Positions 51,377-61,265 of a stretch of DNA of 64,000 nucleotides are shown piece by piece. A model generated the notes under the pieces. It was not told the origin of the DNA, did not search any database, and saw nothing but the letters and a program-made list of their open reading frames with translations. Within the stretch, counting starts at the first letter, position 1, and each line of letters starts with the position of its first letter. Origin of the DNA: Pseudomonadota bacterium (GTDB lineage Bacteria > Pseudomonadota > Gammaproteobacteria > Steroidobacterales > Steroidobacteraceae); assembly GCA_023391335.1 (NCBI GenBank), contig JAEWBG010000033.1, positions 1 to 64,000 of the forward strand, read 5' to 3'. A program made the position numbers and the translations under genes.

Positions 51377-54300
51377 ATGAAAAAGACTCGAGGGGGCCAT
51401 CCCCGTCTTAGGTTGGGCATGGGGGTCGCGGTGCTCGGATCCGCGCTATACGTCACTGCGGCGACAGCTCAAGAGAAACAAAACGTGTCGCGCGACGGCG
51501 AAGTCGAAACCGTTCTCGTCACGGGATCGCGAATCGCAAGGGATGGCACACAGGCTTCGACCCCGCTCGCAGTCATCAGCTCCGAGGACATCAAGCTGTC
51601 GGGCGCCGTGAACGTGGACAAGGTCCTGACCGAAGCGCCCCAGTTCGTGGCGGCGACCAACGGTGGCGCGACTGCCAACACGGTTCCCGCAGGTTCTGCA
51701 GCTGGTGCGTCGTATGTGAATCTGCGCGGCTTCGGTCTTGGCCGGAACCTGGTGCTGGTGAATGGCCGTCGGTATGCGATCTTCGGACCCGAGCAAGTCA
51801 CCGACCTCAACACCATCCCAACCGCACTGATCGAGCGTACGGAAGTCGTTACCGGCGGTTCATCCGCGGTGTACGGCTCGGATGCGATCACGGGCGTCAT
51901 CAACTTCATCATGCGCGATGATTTCGACGGCGTTGAAGCGCGCGGCCAATACGGCATGGACAGCGCCACTAGCACGCCGACCTACAGCGCAGACCTCACC
52001 ATCGGCGGCAACTTTTCTGAAGGGCGCGGCAACGCGGTCGTTTCGCTCGACTACTACAAGCGCGAAGGCTTCACGCGTCGCGATCGCGGCGATTGGGCCA
52101 CCCTGCCCCTCAACGATGGTTGCGTGACCAGCGACTCCTGGAGCAGAAGCAGCGCAGGCACTCCGTTGGCTGGCGCCAACGCGTCGAATTGCGTCGCGAT
52201 GGGCGGAAAGATGGGCCTCGTGTTCTCGGGGAGCGGCGATATTCCCAATGGTCGCTTCACCATTTCGCCCGCACTACGCGCGAACCCCGCGATCGCAGGG
52301 GCGCTCGCGAACGCCGGTCTCGCAGGCCTTGGCGATAACGGCTTCACATTCGACGACGCAGGCACAACCGCACGGTTGACTCAGCGTCCCGCGGATGACT
52401 TCAACCTCACGCTCTACAACTACCTGCAGGTACCGCAAGAGCGTTGGATGGTCAACGCGTTCAGCCACTACGATTTCGCGCCGAAGGCCACGGGCTATTT
52501 GGAGTTCCACTTCAGCAACAATCGAGTGGATCAACAGCTGACGCAGGCGAACATCAACGGCACGTTCTTGGTGAACACGAACAATCCGTACTTGAGTCCG
52601 CAGATGCAGGAGGTGTTGCATCAAATGGATTTGGCCGAGACGGGCACGACGACGGTTGTCACCGGACCCACCACTCGCACCACTACTGCGAATGACGGCC
52701 TTGCCGCATTGAGCCTCGGAAGACGGCTGGTCGAACTGCCATTCCGCCACAACGTCGATGATCACAACGTGTGGCGAACCGCGATTGGCATGAAGGGCGA
52801 TCTGGGCGACGTATCGGACAGCTTCCTTCGCAAGCTCGCCTACGATGTGTACTACACGTTCGCCCGATCCGAAGACACGAGCACGCAGGAAGGCAGCGCT
52901 TCCCGCAGCCGGTTTGCCGCCGGATTATTGTCCGCGAACGGCGCAGATCCGGTGCTCAATATCTTCGGGCAAAACATTTCAGATGCCGGCGTCTCTTCGA
53001 TCATGATTCCGGCGACGAATGTGACCAACGCAGAACAACAAGTCGCTGCAGCCAACTTGAGCGGTGAAGCATTCAACATGCCGGCCGGACCGGTGGGATT
53101 CTCGGTCGGATACGAGTGGCGCAAAGCGGAAGCTGAGTACAAACCCGATGAGTTTCTGCGGTCTGGCGATGTCGTCGGTTTCAATCCGGGACTCCCAACC
53201 GCAGGGGACGTCACAGTGCGCGAGATCTTCGGCGAGTTGCGCGTGCCCATCCTGGCGAACTTGCCCGCGGTACAGAGCCTCACCGCAAATGGTGCATTCC
53301 GCAGTTCCGACTACGATCTCGAAGGCGTGGGTCGCGTCTCGACTTATCTGTATGGCCTCGATTGGCGCGTCAATCAGTCGATCGGGTTCCGCGGACAATT
53401 CCAGCGGGCGATTCGGGCACCGAACATCGGTGACTTGTATGGCGGCTTGAACCTCAACTTCGTCACAGCCGTCGATCCGTGCTCCAACCGCGGATCTGCA
53501 GCAAGCCAGACCGAAGCGTTGCGCCAGCTGTGTATCGCAAGCGGAGTGCCGGCAGCATCGGTATTCACTAGCGGCGTGCAGCCGGACGCGATCATTCCCG
53601 CGCGCTCGGGGGGCAATCCGAACCTGTCTGAAGAAAGCTCAGATACTCGCACCGTCGGTGTCGTGTTCACTCCGAGCTTCGCTCCTTCGCTGGCTGTGAC
53701 GGTCGACTACTTCGACATCACGCTCGATGATGCGATTGCTCAGTTGGGGGGCGGCCTGCAGAACACCTTGAATCTCTGCTACCTCTCGCTTCAAGACATC
53801 AATAGCGACTTCTGCAAAGCCATCAACCGCAACCCGGCGACCGGCGCGATTACCGTTCCCTACTACGCCGACATTCTGCAAGCGAACATCGGCGCACTCG
53901 AAACCTCTGGCGTTGACTTACAGGCGCGTTACGGCTTCGATGTGGGCTGGGGCGGAATCGGCGGCGGGGGCAGCCACTTTGCGATCAGCACGGCATGGAC
54001 GTACACGAACGAATTTACGATCACGCCGATGCAAGCGGTGCCTGAGAACAAGAACGAATGCGTCGGTGCGTTCGGTGCGACGTGTGGCGAACCGGTTCCC
54101 GAGTACAAAGGCGTGACTCGCTTCACGTGGACGACGGGTCCGTTGGAAGTCAGCCTGCGTCACCGCTACATCGACTCGGTCACGACGGATCGTTACGTGT
54201 TGCCGAAACGTGCGGGCGCAACGCCCCCGGCGCTGAACACGCTAACCAACCCCAAGCTACCGGCGCAAAACTACTTCGACCTATCGCTCAACTATGACTT

Positions 54301-54457
54301 CGGCGATGCATTCGAAGTGTACGGCGGCATCAACAATGTGTTCGACAAAGATCCGCCGATCGTCGGCGCTGGCCAGGGCTACGCAAACACCTGGCCCGCT
54401 ACGTACGATTACGCCGGCATGACCATGTTCTTGGGCTTTACGTTGAAGACGTTCTAG
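51377..54457 (+). CDS. TonB-dependent receptor (large, Oar/CirA-like group)
   Basis: Outer-membrane receptor of 1026 aa: signal peptide ending near ATAQ, TonB-box-like VETVLVTGSRIARDG, and a plug with LVNGRRYAIFGP and ALIERTEVVTGGSSAVYGSDAITGVINF taken in parts. The long barrel ends MTMFLGFTLKTF with a C-terminal Phe. This subgroup is abundant in Xanthomonadales, Sphingomonadales and Caulobacter and usually serves polysaccharide or aromatic uptake. ATG at 51377 follows GAAGAGGG; GTG at 51371 is an alternative. The ligand is unknown. Confidence 0.92.
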   Translation: MKKTRGGHPRLRLGMGVAVLGSALYVTAATAQEKQNVSRDGEVETVLVTGSRIARDGTQASTPLAVISSEDIKLSGAVNVDKVLTEAPQFVAATNGGATANTVPAGSAAGASYVNLRGFGLGRNLVLVNGRRYAIFGPEQVTDLNTIPTALIERTEVVTGGSSAVYGSDAITGVINFIMRDDFDGVEARGQYGMDSATSTPTYSADLTIGGNFSEGRGNAVVSLDYYKREGFTRRDRGDWATLPLNDGCVTSDSWSRSSAGTPLAGANASNCVAMGGKMGLVFSGSGDIPNGRFTISPALRANPAIAGALANAGLAGLGDNGFTFDDAGTTARLTQRPADDFNLTLYNYLQVPQERWMVNAFSHYDFAPKATGYLEFHFSNNRVDQQLTQANINGTFLVNTNNPYLSPQMQEVLHQMDLAETGTTTVVTGPTTRTTTANDGLAALSLGRRLVELPFRHNVDDHNVWRTAIGMKGDLGDVSDSFLRKLAYDVYYTFARSEDTSTQEGSASRSRFAAGLLSANGADPVLNIFGQNISDAGVSSIMIPATNVTNAEQQVAAANLSGEAFNMPAGPVGFSVGYEWRKAEAEYKPDEFLRSGDVVGFNPGLPTAGDVTVREIFGELRVPILANLPAVQSLTANGAFRSSDYDLEGVGRVSTYLYGLDWRVNQSIGFRGQFQRAIRAPNIGDLYGGLNLNFVTAVDPCSNRGSAASQTEALRQLCIASGVPAASVFTSGVQPDAIIPARSGGNPNLSEESSDTRTVGVVFTPSFAPSLAVTVDYFDITLDDAIAQLGGGLQNTLNLCYLSLQDINSDFCKAINRNPATGAITVPYYADILQANIGALETSGVDLQARYGFDVGWGGIGGGGSHFAISTAWTYTNEFTITPMQAVPENKNECVGAFGATCGEPVPEYKGVTRFTWTTGPLEVSLRHRYIDSVTTDRYVLPKRAGATPPALNTLTNPKLPAQNYFDLSLNYDFGDAFEVYGGINNVFDKDPPIVGAGQGYANTWPATYDYAGMTMFLGFTLKTF

Positions 54458-54464
54458 TCGACGC

Positions 54465-54492
54465 GAGGTGCAGCGCGGTTGCGCTGCACCTC
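54465..54492 (+). terminator. Hairpin after the TonB receptor
   Basis: A perfect 12-bp stem (gaggtgcagcgc/gcgctgcacctc) with a 4-nt loop starts 8 nt after the stop. There is no T-tract, so it may be a Rho-dependent end or an mRNA-stabilising structure. Confidence 0.6.
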
Positions 54493-54662
54493 ATCGCCCG
54501 CCGACCGCGCGTTCGCGCGATTCCCGATCTCTCACGGTGGGTGCGTTTTCTTTGGCGGCGAGCACCCGACAAAACACCACGCATCCACTCCGCTCCACGC
54601 GTTTCGGAACCCATCGTCACGCGGCGGATTGAGTGACTCTCGGTTCACTCTGGAGCGTTGTT

Positions 54663-55466
54663 ATGGCATCTCAATACGACCCAACTTCACGTCCGCTTGC
54701 GATTGTCACCGGTGCCTCGAGCGGCATCGGTCGTGAGCTCGCCACCATCGCCGCAAGAGAGGGCTTCGATTTGATCGTCGCCGCAGATCGCTCGCTGCAA
54801 GATGCGCTGAGCGAACTTCAAAGCCTCGGCGCACGTGTCGAAGCTGTGGAAGCCGACCTCGCAACCCAAGAAGGCGTGGATCGACTCTACGCGAAGGCTG
54901 CAGGCAGACCGATCGCAGCGTTGATGGCCAATGCAGGTCATGGCCTCGGCAAAGGCTTTCTCGATCAAGACTTCTCTGAGGCCAAGCACGTCGTCGATAC
55001 GAACATCACCGGGACGATTTACCTGATCCAGAAAGTTGGGCGCGACATGCGCCAACGAGGAGAAGGCAAGATTCTGATCACGCGTTCGATTGCGGGCTTC
55101 ATGCCCGGCGCGTTCCAAGCTGTCTATAACGGCACGAAAGCATTCATCGACTCGTTCTCATTCGCGCTGCGTGAGGAACTGAAAGACACCGGCGTGACCG
55201 TCACGTGCTTAATGCCGGGACCGACGGATACGGAATTCTTCGAACGCGCCGACTTGATGGATACGGATGTCGGAACCGACGACAGCAAGGACGATCCGGT
55301 GAAAGTTGCCGAGGTCGGCTTCAAGGCCATGATGGATGGGGAAAGCGATGTGGTCGCGGGTTTGAAGAATAAGTTTCAGACGACGATGGCCAACGTCACT
55401 CCGAACGAAGTGTTGGCGAAGCAGCATCGCAAGATCGCGGAGCCAGGTTCTGCGTCGAAACAGTAA
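54663..55466 (+). CDS. Short-chain dehydrogenase/reductase
   Basis: NAD(P)-dependent oxidoreductase of 267 aa. Rossmann motif VTGASSGIGRELA, ANAGHG, and the active site Ser (TRSIAGFMPG) with Tyr-x3-Lys in YNGTKAF. PGPTDTEFF follows the active site. ATG at 54663 has GGAG upstream; the longer frame from 54633 is less likely. The adenosine-end residues (AADRSLQDA) with Arg suggest NADP preference, a weak inference. Substrate unknown. Confidence 0.88.
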   Translation: MASQYDPTSRPLAIVTGASSGIGRELATIAAREGFDLIVAADRSLQDALSELQSLGARVEAVEADLATQEGVDRLYAKAAGRPIAALMANAGHGLGKGFLDQDFSEAKHVVDTNITGTIYLIQKVGRDMRQRGEGKILITRSIAGFMPGAFQAVYNGTKAFIDSFSFALREELKDTGVTVTCLMPGPTDTEFFERADLMDTDVGTDDSKDDPVKVAEVGFKAMMDGESDVVAGLKNKFQTTMANVTPNEVLAKQHRKIAEPGSASKQ

Positions 55467-55478
55467 CTTCAGCAATCT

Positions 55479-55508
55479 GAGCCGACCGGCGAAAAACCCG
55501 GTCGGCTC
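55479..55508. terminator. Bidirectional terminator between convergent genes
   Basis: An 11-bp perfect stem (gagccgaccgg/ccggtcggctc) around an A-rich loop, followed by tcttctc. It sits 12 nt after the SDR stop and 13 nt from the end of the convergent fusion gene. Confidence 0.75.
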
Positions 55509-55521
55509 TCTTCTCGCCCGG

Positions 55522-57354
55522 CTACATCACGCGCGCACGACGCATTGGGGCGCGCCCATCGATCACCTCGCAATCGCCGACGCGATTAAAGGTGTGCACT
55601 CCAAAAATACCGAACTTCTGCGGCTCGGGCGCCAGCACCGAGATCGGTTTCTCTTCGTAGGTCGCTGAACCGATCTTGAACTCATTGAAGCTCACCGAAT
55701 ATCCATATCCATTCGAGCAATCCTGACTCACACGTAGCAACCTGCCCTGGTCTTCGATGACAGAACCTCCGCACCGAGCCCAACGCACGTCGTTGCTAAC
55801 GGCACCGGCCGGATGCAATTTCCACGGCCCTTGAGGCGTCGGCGCTTCGAACAACAAGGTCGTCGAGACAGCGCCGGCTACGATGCGGGGTGACACGAAC
55901 ATGTACCAGCGTCCTTCGAATTGAAACAAAGACGAATCGGAAGCAGCCATGTCGAGCAGTACGGAATCCAACACCCAGTCATCGGGAAAGCGGCGCGCGC
56001 GGTACAACTGAATCTGCCCCGCGTGTTCCGTCTCCGGGATCATCCATGTGGCGCCTTCGTGTTTGAAAATATACGGGTAGGAAAGGTGATAGGGACGCTC
56101 GAGGATTGTTCGCACGTCCACGAGCCGGCCATTCTCCACCTTACCGGCTGCAATCACGCCACGCTGTTCTGCGTAAATGAAATCTTCGAAGACGGCCCAC
56201 GTCTCGCCTGCTTCCTGCACGAGGAAGGGATCTGCCCAGAATCGACCGCGCGGACTTTCGATCCACTGAAAGCCAGAGAGACTCGGTGCACTTTGACGAT
56301 ACAGCGGGTCCGCAGAGCGGCGGATCGCGATGCGCCAGTGAGTGATATCGGAGCTGGATCGCAACTTTCGCGTAGCAGCGCGCACTCCGACCGGCACCAG
56401 CCACTTCGCCATCTCTAGGTTGTTTGGCTGCCGATAAATCGCGCGCTTACCTCGATACTGCTGGGGACGGAAAACTTTCTTCTGCAAGTGCTCCCAGCCA
56501 AATCGGTGCAGCTCGTTCAACTTCTGGATGACGAAATGCTGCGTCGACCAATACACGTTGAAGCGATTCATCGATACTGACGGACGCGGTGCGGTCGATA
56601 ACATTCCACGTACGAATACCGGGCCGGCATCCAGCGATTCTTCCAATCGCTGCAATACAGCGCCGCTCAATGGGTTGTTTTCCATGAGCTCCCACATCAA
56701 GGCCGGTCCGCCGCGATAGCGCTCGCTGTCGCCGTGGTGATACGACCACACCCCGTAACGTGCGGCGTGCAAAATCTCGCCGCGAATGATTCGGAAACCG
56801 AACCGCAGAATCACATCGAGCTGCAGCGCCTTGATGCGTTCGATCGCATCCGCTGGGAAGCGATCCACGAAGCCCTTCTGAATGGGGACGACACGGATGC
56901 GCTCCACGCCTTCGAAAAGATCGCTGCAATCTACCGCTGCGCACGGATCGGGTTGCACCCGAAAGCGACGGTCGAGCTTGCGCATGTATGCGAAGTAACC
57001 AAGCCCGCGACGGCGCGTGCCATCGAGGAATGTGTTTGCGATCTTGGCGAGCGCTGAACGCTTGGCAGGAGGGGACGAGGTGGGCGCCGCGTTTTCGATC
57101 ACCGCGACGAGCTGCGCGAAGTTCGAGGCCTGCACGTCCTCGAGAATCTTGCGCATGAACTGCTGCGCAATGGTGCCGTTGATGAGCACGCCCACGCGTA
57201 GTGGTGGGCGCTGCACATCCGACTGCCGGTACCAGGAATTGATGCTGAAGTCGGGATTCGGCAGCTTGCCGGCGACGATGTCGGCCGGCTGAATGCATTC
57301 CGTAGTGCGCTCGCCGCTGATCAGGCGCGGCAGCGCCTCGACGTTTTCATGCAT
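55522..57354 (-). CDS. Formyltransferase-like domain fused to a GINT1-like beta-propeller
   Basis: A 610-residue fusion without a signal peptide. The N-terminal part (about 50-270) has a formyltransferase-type Rossmann fold: RVGVLINGTIAQQFMRKIL, LDVILRFGFRIIRGEIL, then GVWSYHHGDSERYRGGPALMWELM, where the His-x-Gly of the active-site loop is kept. The C-terminal part (about 320-600) is a five-bladed propeller resembling the N-terminal domain of plant GINT1 and GH43-like proteins: RFWADPFLVQEAGETWAVFEDFIY, YPYIFKHEGATWMIPET and SLFQFEGRWYMFVSP, in parts. This fusion class is seen near polysaccharide genes; the reaction is not known to me. Possibly sugar N-formylation or glycan editing. Confidence 0.72.
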   Translation of the reverse strand: MHENVEALPRLISGERTTECIQPADIVAGKLPNPDFSINSWYRQSDVQRPPLRVGVLINGTIAQQFMRKILEDVQASNFAQLVAVIENAAPTSSPPAKRSALAKIANTFLDGTRRRGLGYFAYMRKLDRRFRVQPDPCAAVDCSDLFEGVERIRVVPIQKGFVDRFPADAIERIKALQLDVILRFGFRIIRGEILHAARYGVWSYHHGDSERYRGGPALMWELMENNPLSGAVLQRLEESLDAGPVFVRGMLSTAPRPSVSMNRFNVYWSTQHFVIQKLNELHRFGWEHLQKKVFRPQQYRGKRAIYRQPNNLEMAKWLVPVGVRAATRKLRSSSDITHWRIAIRRSADPLYRQSAPSLSGFQWIESPRGRFWADPFLVQEAGETWAVFEDFIYAEQRGVIAAGKVENGRLVDVRTILERPYHLSYPYIFKHEGATWMIPETEHAGQIQLYRARRFPDDWVLDSVLLDMAASDSSLFQFEGRWYMFVSPRIVAGAVSTTLLFEAPTPQGPWKLHPAGAVSNDVRWARCGGSVIEDQGRLLRVSQDCSNGYGYSVSFNEFKIGSATYEEKPISVLAPEPQKFGIFGVHTFNRVGDCEVIDGRAPMRRARVM

Positions 57355-57425
57355 GGAGGCATCACTTCACCAAAGGGATGCCACTGAACTGCTCAGACCT
57401 TGAGGGAGTTCCCGACCCCCGATCC

Positions 57426-57830
57426 TCATTTCAAGGGCGAGTAATCGGTCGCCTCGACGAAGACCGACTCTACCTTCGTGACGATCGGTCCATTGGCTTC
57501 GGAATCAGCCCTGACCTTCTGCCACTCCGGATCCTTGCCAAATTCGTCCCAGCTCCTCTTGGCGGCTTCGCGGCTCTTATGCGCCAGGATATAGATGAGC
57601 GTGTGGCCCGCGAGCGGCGGATCCTGCGGCATCCAATAACCGATATTCACCATTCCGTGGCGCTCGAAGATTTCCATCGTGTGCTCGCGAAAGCGCTTGT
57701 TGAGCGCGTCCAACTTTCCTTCCGGCGTCGTGTACGTGCGAATCTCGAACACGCGATGGGGCGGATCGGCGGCGACTGCGGCACCGGCAAACCAAGCAAC
57801 TGCAATCAATACCAAAGCTCTTAAACGCAT
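57426..57830 (-). CDS. Exported NIPSNAP family protein
   Basis: A 134-residue protein with a signal peptide (MRLRALVLIAVAWFAGAAVA) and one NIPSNAP domain: VFEIRTYTTPEGKLDALNKRF, HGMVNIGYWMPQDPP and LIYILAHKSREAAKRSWDEF. NIPSNAP is a dimeric alpha/beta-barrel fold with no settled biochemical function in bacteria. It lies between the fusion gene and maeB on the same strand, 46 nt from maeB. Confidence 0.85.
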   Translation of the reverse strand: MRLRALVLIAVAWFAGAAVAADPPHRVFEIRTYTTPEGKLDALNKRFREHTMEIFERHGMVNIGYWMPQDPPLAGHTLIYILAHKSREAAKRSWDEFGKDPEWQKVRADSEANGPIVTKVESVFVEATDYSPLK

Positions 57831-57876
57831 ACTTACCCTTCACACCCATCGAGTGTCGTGAACCCTAGCGTATCGC

Positions 57877-60186
57877 TCACTGTGCCGCATTCGCCTGAGC
57901 CACCGTAAGGACGGTCATATTGACGATGCGACGTACCGTCGCCGACGGCGTGAGAATGTGCACTGGCGCGGCCGGCCCCAGCAAGATCGAGCCGATCACC
58001 ACATTGTTCCCCGCGGCGGTCTTGAGCAGGTTGTAAGCGATATTCGCCGCGTCGAGATTGGGCATGACTAACAAATTCGCCGGCCCCTGCAGTGTGGTGT
58101 CAGGCAGAATCTTCCTGCGAATGGATTCATCCAGCGCGCAGTCGCCGTGCATTTCGCCATCGACTTGCAAAGTCGGCGCACGTTCACGAAGCAGCGCCAG
58201 CACATTGCGCATCTTGGTTGCCGATGCGTCATCGTGCGTTCCAAAGTTCGAATGCGATAGCAACGCGACGTTCGGCTCGAGCCGGAAACGGCGCATCACT
58301 TCAACGGCACTGATGGTGATCTCCGCCAGTTGTTCGGCTGTGGGATCGAGGTTGATGTGCGTATCGACGATGAAAAGCTGGCGATCCGGCAAGATCAAGG
58401 CATTCATCGCACCGTAGGTCGTCGCACCGGGCCGCTTGCCGATCACTTGGTCGATGTATTGCAGATGGCGTGCAGCGGTGCTGATCGTGCCGCAGATCAT
58501 GCCGTCGGCCGCGCCTTTGCGCACCAGCATCGAGGCGATCAGCGTCGTGCGGCGGCGCATTTCCAACTTCGCATATTGCGCAGTCACGCCTCGCCGCATC
58601 ATCAAGCGGTGGTATTCCATCCAGAATTCGCGATGCCGCGGATCGTGCTCCGGATTGACGACTTCGAATTGCTCGCCGGGGCGCAGGCTCAAACCGAACC
58701 GCTTGATGCGGTTTTCAATTACGGCGGGCCGGCCGACGAGAATCGGCCGCGCCAAGCCTTCTTCGACGATGATCTGCGTTGACCGCAAGATGCGCTCATC
58801 CTCGCCTTCTGCGAAGACGATCCGCGAGCGTTGCGGCGGTGCTTTGCGAGCAGCCGCATACACCGGCTTCATGATCGTGCCGGACTGATAGACGAACTGC
58901 TGCAGTTGCTGGCGATAGGTTTCGAAATCCGCAATCGGCCGGCTCGCAACGCCTGAATCCATTGCCGCTTTCGCGACCGCGGGTGCAATGTGAACGATGA
59001 GTCGCGGATCGAAAGGTTTCGGAATCAAATATTCAGGACCGAAGTGCAGGTCCTCGATGCCATAGGCACTCGCCACCACATCGCTGTGACCCAAGCGTGC
59101 GAGCTGTGCGATCGCGCGCACGGCCGCGATTTCCATTTCTCGCGTGATCGTGGTTGCTCCCGCATCCAACGCGCCGCGAAAGATGAAAGGGAAGCACAAC
59201 ACGTTATTCACTTGGTTTGGGTAGTCCGAACGACCTGTGGCAATCACCGCATCGTCCCGCACTGCTTTGACTTCATCCGGCAGAATTTCCGGCGTCGGAT
59301 TCGCAAGCGCGAAGATCAGCGGCTGCTCAGCCATTCTCTTGACCATCTCCGCCTTCAGCACGCCGCCGGCAGACAGACCAAGGAAGATGTCTGCTCCTTG
59401 GATAATGTCCGACAACGTGCGCGCATCGGTGCGTTGTGCGAAGCGCGCCTTCTCCGGATCCATCAACTCGGCACGACCTTCGTACACCACACCCGCAAGA
59501 TCGCTCAGCCAAATGTTCTCTTTTCGCAGGCCAAGTTCGACCAACAAATCGACGCAGGCGAGCGCAGCGGCACCCGCCCCGCTGACGACGAGCTTCACGG
59601 CATCGATGCGCTTGCCGACAAGAGACAACCCGTTGAGCACCGCGGCGCCGACGATGATAGCCGTGCCGTGCTGATCGTCGTGGAACACCGGAATCTTCAT
59701 GCGAGCGCGCAGTTTGCGTTCGATTTCGAAGCATTCAGGCGCTTTGATATCTTCGAGATTGATGCCGCCGAATGTGGGCTCGAGTGCGGCAATGATCTCG
59801 ACCAATTTGTCTGGATCGCGCTGATCGAGCTCGATGTCGAACACATCGATGCCGGCGAACTTTTTGAAGAGGACCGCCTTGCCCTCCATCACCGGCTTGG
59901 CAGCCAACGGTCCGATTGCTCCTAATCCCAGCACAGCGGTGCCGTTGGTCACAACACCGACGAGATTGCCTCGCGACGTGTAGCGGAACGCGGTGGCGGG
60001 ATCGGCCGCGATTTCTTCGCATGCGACTGCGACACCGGGAGAGTATGCGAGCGCCAGATCATGCTGATTGGAGAGCTTCTTGGTTGGGGTGACCGAGATC
60101 TTCCCTGGCGAGGGTAGCTCGTGATACGCGAGCGCCGCTTCCCGCAGGCTTTCTCGCATCTTGATACCCGTCCCATCGTTTGCCAT
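57877..60186 (-). CDS. maeB: NADP-dependent malic enzyme (MaeB type)
   Basis: Oxidative decarboxylation of malate to pyruvate. The 769-residue product has an N-terminal malic domain (SVTPTKKLSNQHDLALAYSPG, metal-site VFHDDQHGTAIIV) and the NAD(P) fold VVSGAGAAALACVDLL. A C-terminal phosphotransacetylase-like domain (about 430-769, with RIVFAEGEDERILR) is thought to be regulatory in this class. The ATG at 60186 follows GGAAGGGC; a longer frame opens at 60207. Confidence 0.95.
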   Translation of the reverse strand: MANDGTGIKMRESLREAALAYHELPSPGKISVTPTKKLSNQHDLALAYSPGVAVACEEIAADPATAFRYTSRGNLVGVVTNGTAVLGLGAIGPLAAKPVMEGKAVLFKKFAGIDVFDIELDQRDPDKLVEIIAALEPTFGGINLEDIKAPECFEIERKLRARMKIPVFHDDQHGTAIIVGAAVLNGLSLVGKRIDAVKLVVSGAGAAALACVDLLVELGLRKENIWLSDLAGVVYEGRAELMDPEKARFAQRTDARTLSDIIQGADIFLGLSAGGVLKAEMVKRMAEQPLIFALANPTPEILPDEVKAVRDDAVIATGRSDYPNQVNNVLCFPFIFRGALDAGATTITREMEIAAVRAIAQLARLGHSDVVASAYGIEDLHFGPEYLIPKPFDPRLIVHIAPAVAKAAMDSGVASRPIADFETYRQQLQQFVYQSGTIMKPVYAAARKAPPQRSRIVFAEGEDERILRSTQIIVEEGLARPILVGRPAVIENRIKRFGLSLRPGEQFEVVNPEHDPRHREFWMEYHRLMMRRGVTAQYAKLEMRRRTTLIASMLVRKGAADGMICGTISTAARHLQYIDQVIGKRPGATTYGAMNALILPDRQLFIVDTHINLDPTAEQLAEITISAVEVMRRFRLEPNVALLSHSNFGTHDDASATKMRNVLALLRERAPTLQVDGEMHGDCALDESIRRKILPDTTLQGPANLLVMPNLDAANIAYNLLKTAAGNNVVIGSILLGPAAPVHILTPSATVRRIVNMTVLTVAQANAAQ

Positions 60187-60264
60187 GTGCACTGCCCTTC
60201 CGACCAATTTGTCGGACTATAGTGCACACTGGCCGCCACAAGCATTCAAATATCGATCTCGCAA

Positions 60265-61020
60265 TCAGTACGGGTCCAGGTTGATATAGCTCAGAGGTTG
60301 GCCGGTCTTGCGATCGACGAGTACGGTCCAAAACCCAGTGCGGTGCTTCACCGGAAGCCAGCCGAGCTGCGCAGCATCGCGATTGGCCTCGCGAACCGCA
60401 TTTTCAATTTGAGTTCGCGCTTCAGGCTTCCTGTGCTCTAGAACTTCGATGGTCTCCGCTTTCTGACTGACCGTGGGTGCGACGGTCTGGTATGGAATAT
60501 AAAAACGCGGCCGGACCGAAATGTCGCGTCCTTCCAATCCTGCGAATAGAGCATCGTTGTGTTCTGTAGGGCTGACGTAGGTGCCGACCAGCTTTGGACC
60601 AAACTTCGGCAGCGTTCTGTATTCCTCTCTTTTCGCCTGTTCCAACTCCGATTTTTCTATCTCGGATGCTGTCACCACCTCGAAGCGATCCGTCACGAAA
60701 GCGACGTAAACAGGCCGTGCCCCCGAAACCACGTATACGCCGTAAAGCAGTGCCGCCAATTGAACGGTGCCCACGACCGCATAATCGATGAGCAACTCAC
60801 GCTTCGATTTGGAACTGTTGTAGATGACGAGTGAAATCAGCGGGCCCAGCGCCAAATCGCAGCCGATGACCAGAAGAAACAGCTTCGTACCACCCACCAT
60901 CTCCTGGAAGGGCGCCGGAAACCACACGAAGAAGATCAGCGCAGCGGCGCACGCCGCCACACCTAGCGTCACCAGAAAGTGAATGCCGAATGCGAGGAAT
61001 TTCTCGCGCCAACGAATCAT
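60265..61020 (-). CDS. TfpX/TfpZ-type type IV pilin accessory protein
   Basis: A 251-residue inner-membrane protein: FGIHFLVTLGVAACAAALIFFVWFPAPF, in parts, with GCDLALGPLISLVIYN and LLIDYAVVGTVQLAALLYGVYVV giving about four membrane spans. A charged periplasmic or cytoplasmic C-terminal domain ends LVDRKTGQPLSYINLDPY. This order matches TfpX/TfpZ proteins, which assist pilin assembly in Pseudomonas and Xanthomonads. No pilin gene lies in this window, so it is orphaned here. Confidence 0.8.
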   Translation of the reverse strand: MIRWREKFLAFGIHFLVTLGVAACAAALIFFVWFPAPFQEMVGGTKLFLLVIGCDLALGPLISLVIYNSSKSKRELLIDYAVVGTVQLAALLYGVYVVSGARPVYVAFVTDRFEVVTASEIEKSELEQAKREEYRTLPKFGPKLVGTYVSPTEHNDALFAGLEGRDISVRPRFYIPYQTVAPTVSQKAETIEVLEHRKPEARTQIENAVREANRDAAQLGWLPVKHRTGFWTVLVDRKTGQPLSYINLDPY

Positions 61021-61265
61021 GCTCTGCTCCTTCTTGTGCGGGCCGCGCTGACCGGCTCGTGCAGCCGCGTTCGTGAACGGAATATAGCCAATCGGCTCGT
61101 CGCATCAGCCGTGATTTCCATCGCAAAAAGATTTCCAGTCAGGCCCCAAGCAGCTCAACTGACAAAGATTTCACGCGAGGCGCGCCCCTCAACATTCGGT
61201 AAGGCGCAACTAGCGAGCGTCCGATCGCGGACCTATCCTTCGCGCCTCCTACCCAGGTCTTTCAC

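Noticed and set aside
61021..61265. Gap between tfpZ and the M20 peptidase as a possible small gene
   Set aside because: Short frames here lack ribosome sites and family similarity; it looks like a divergent promoter region.
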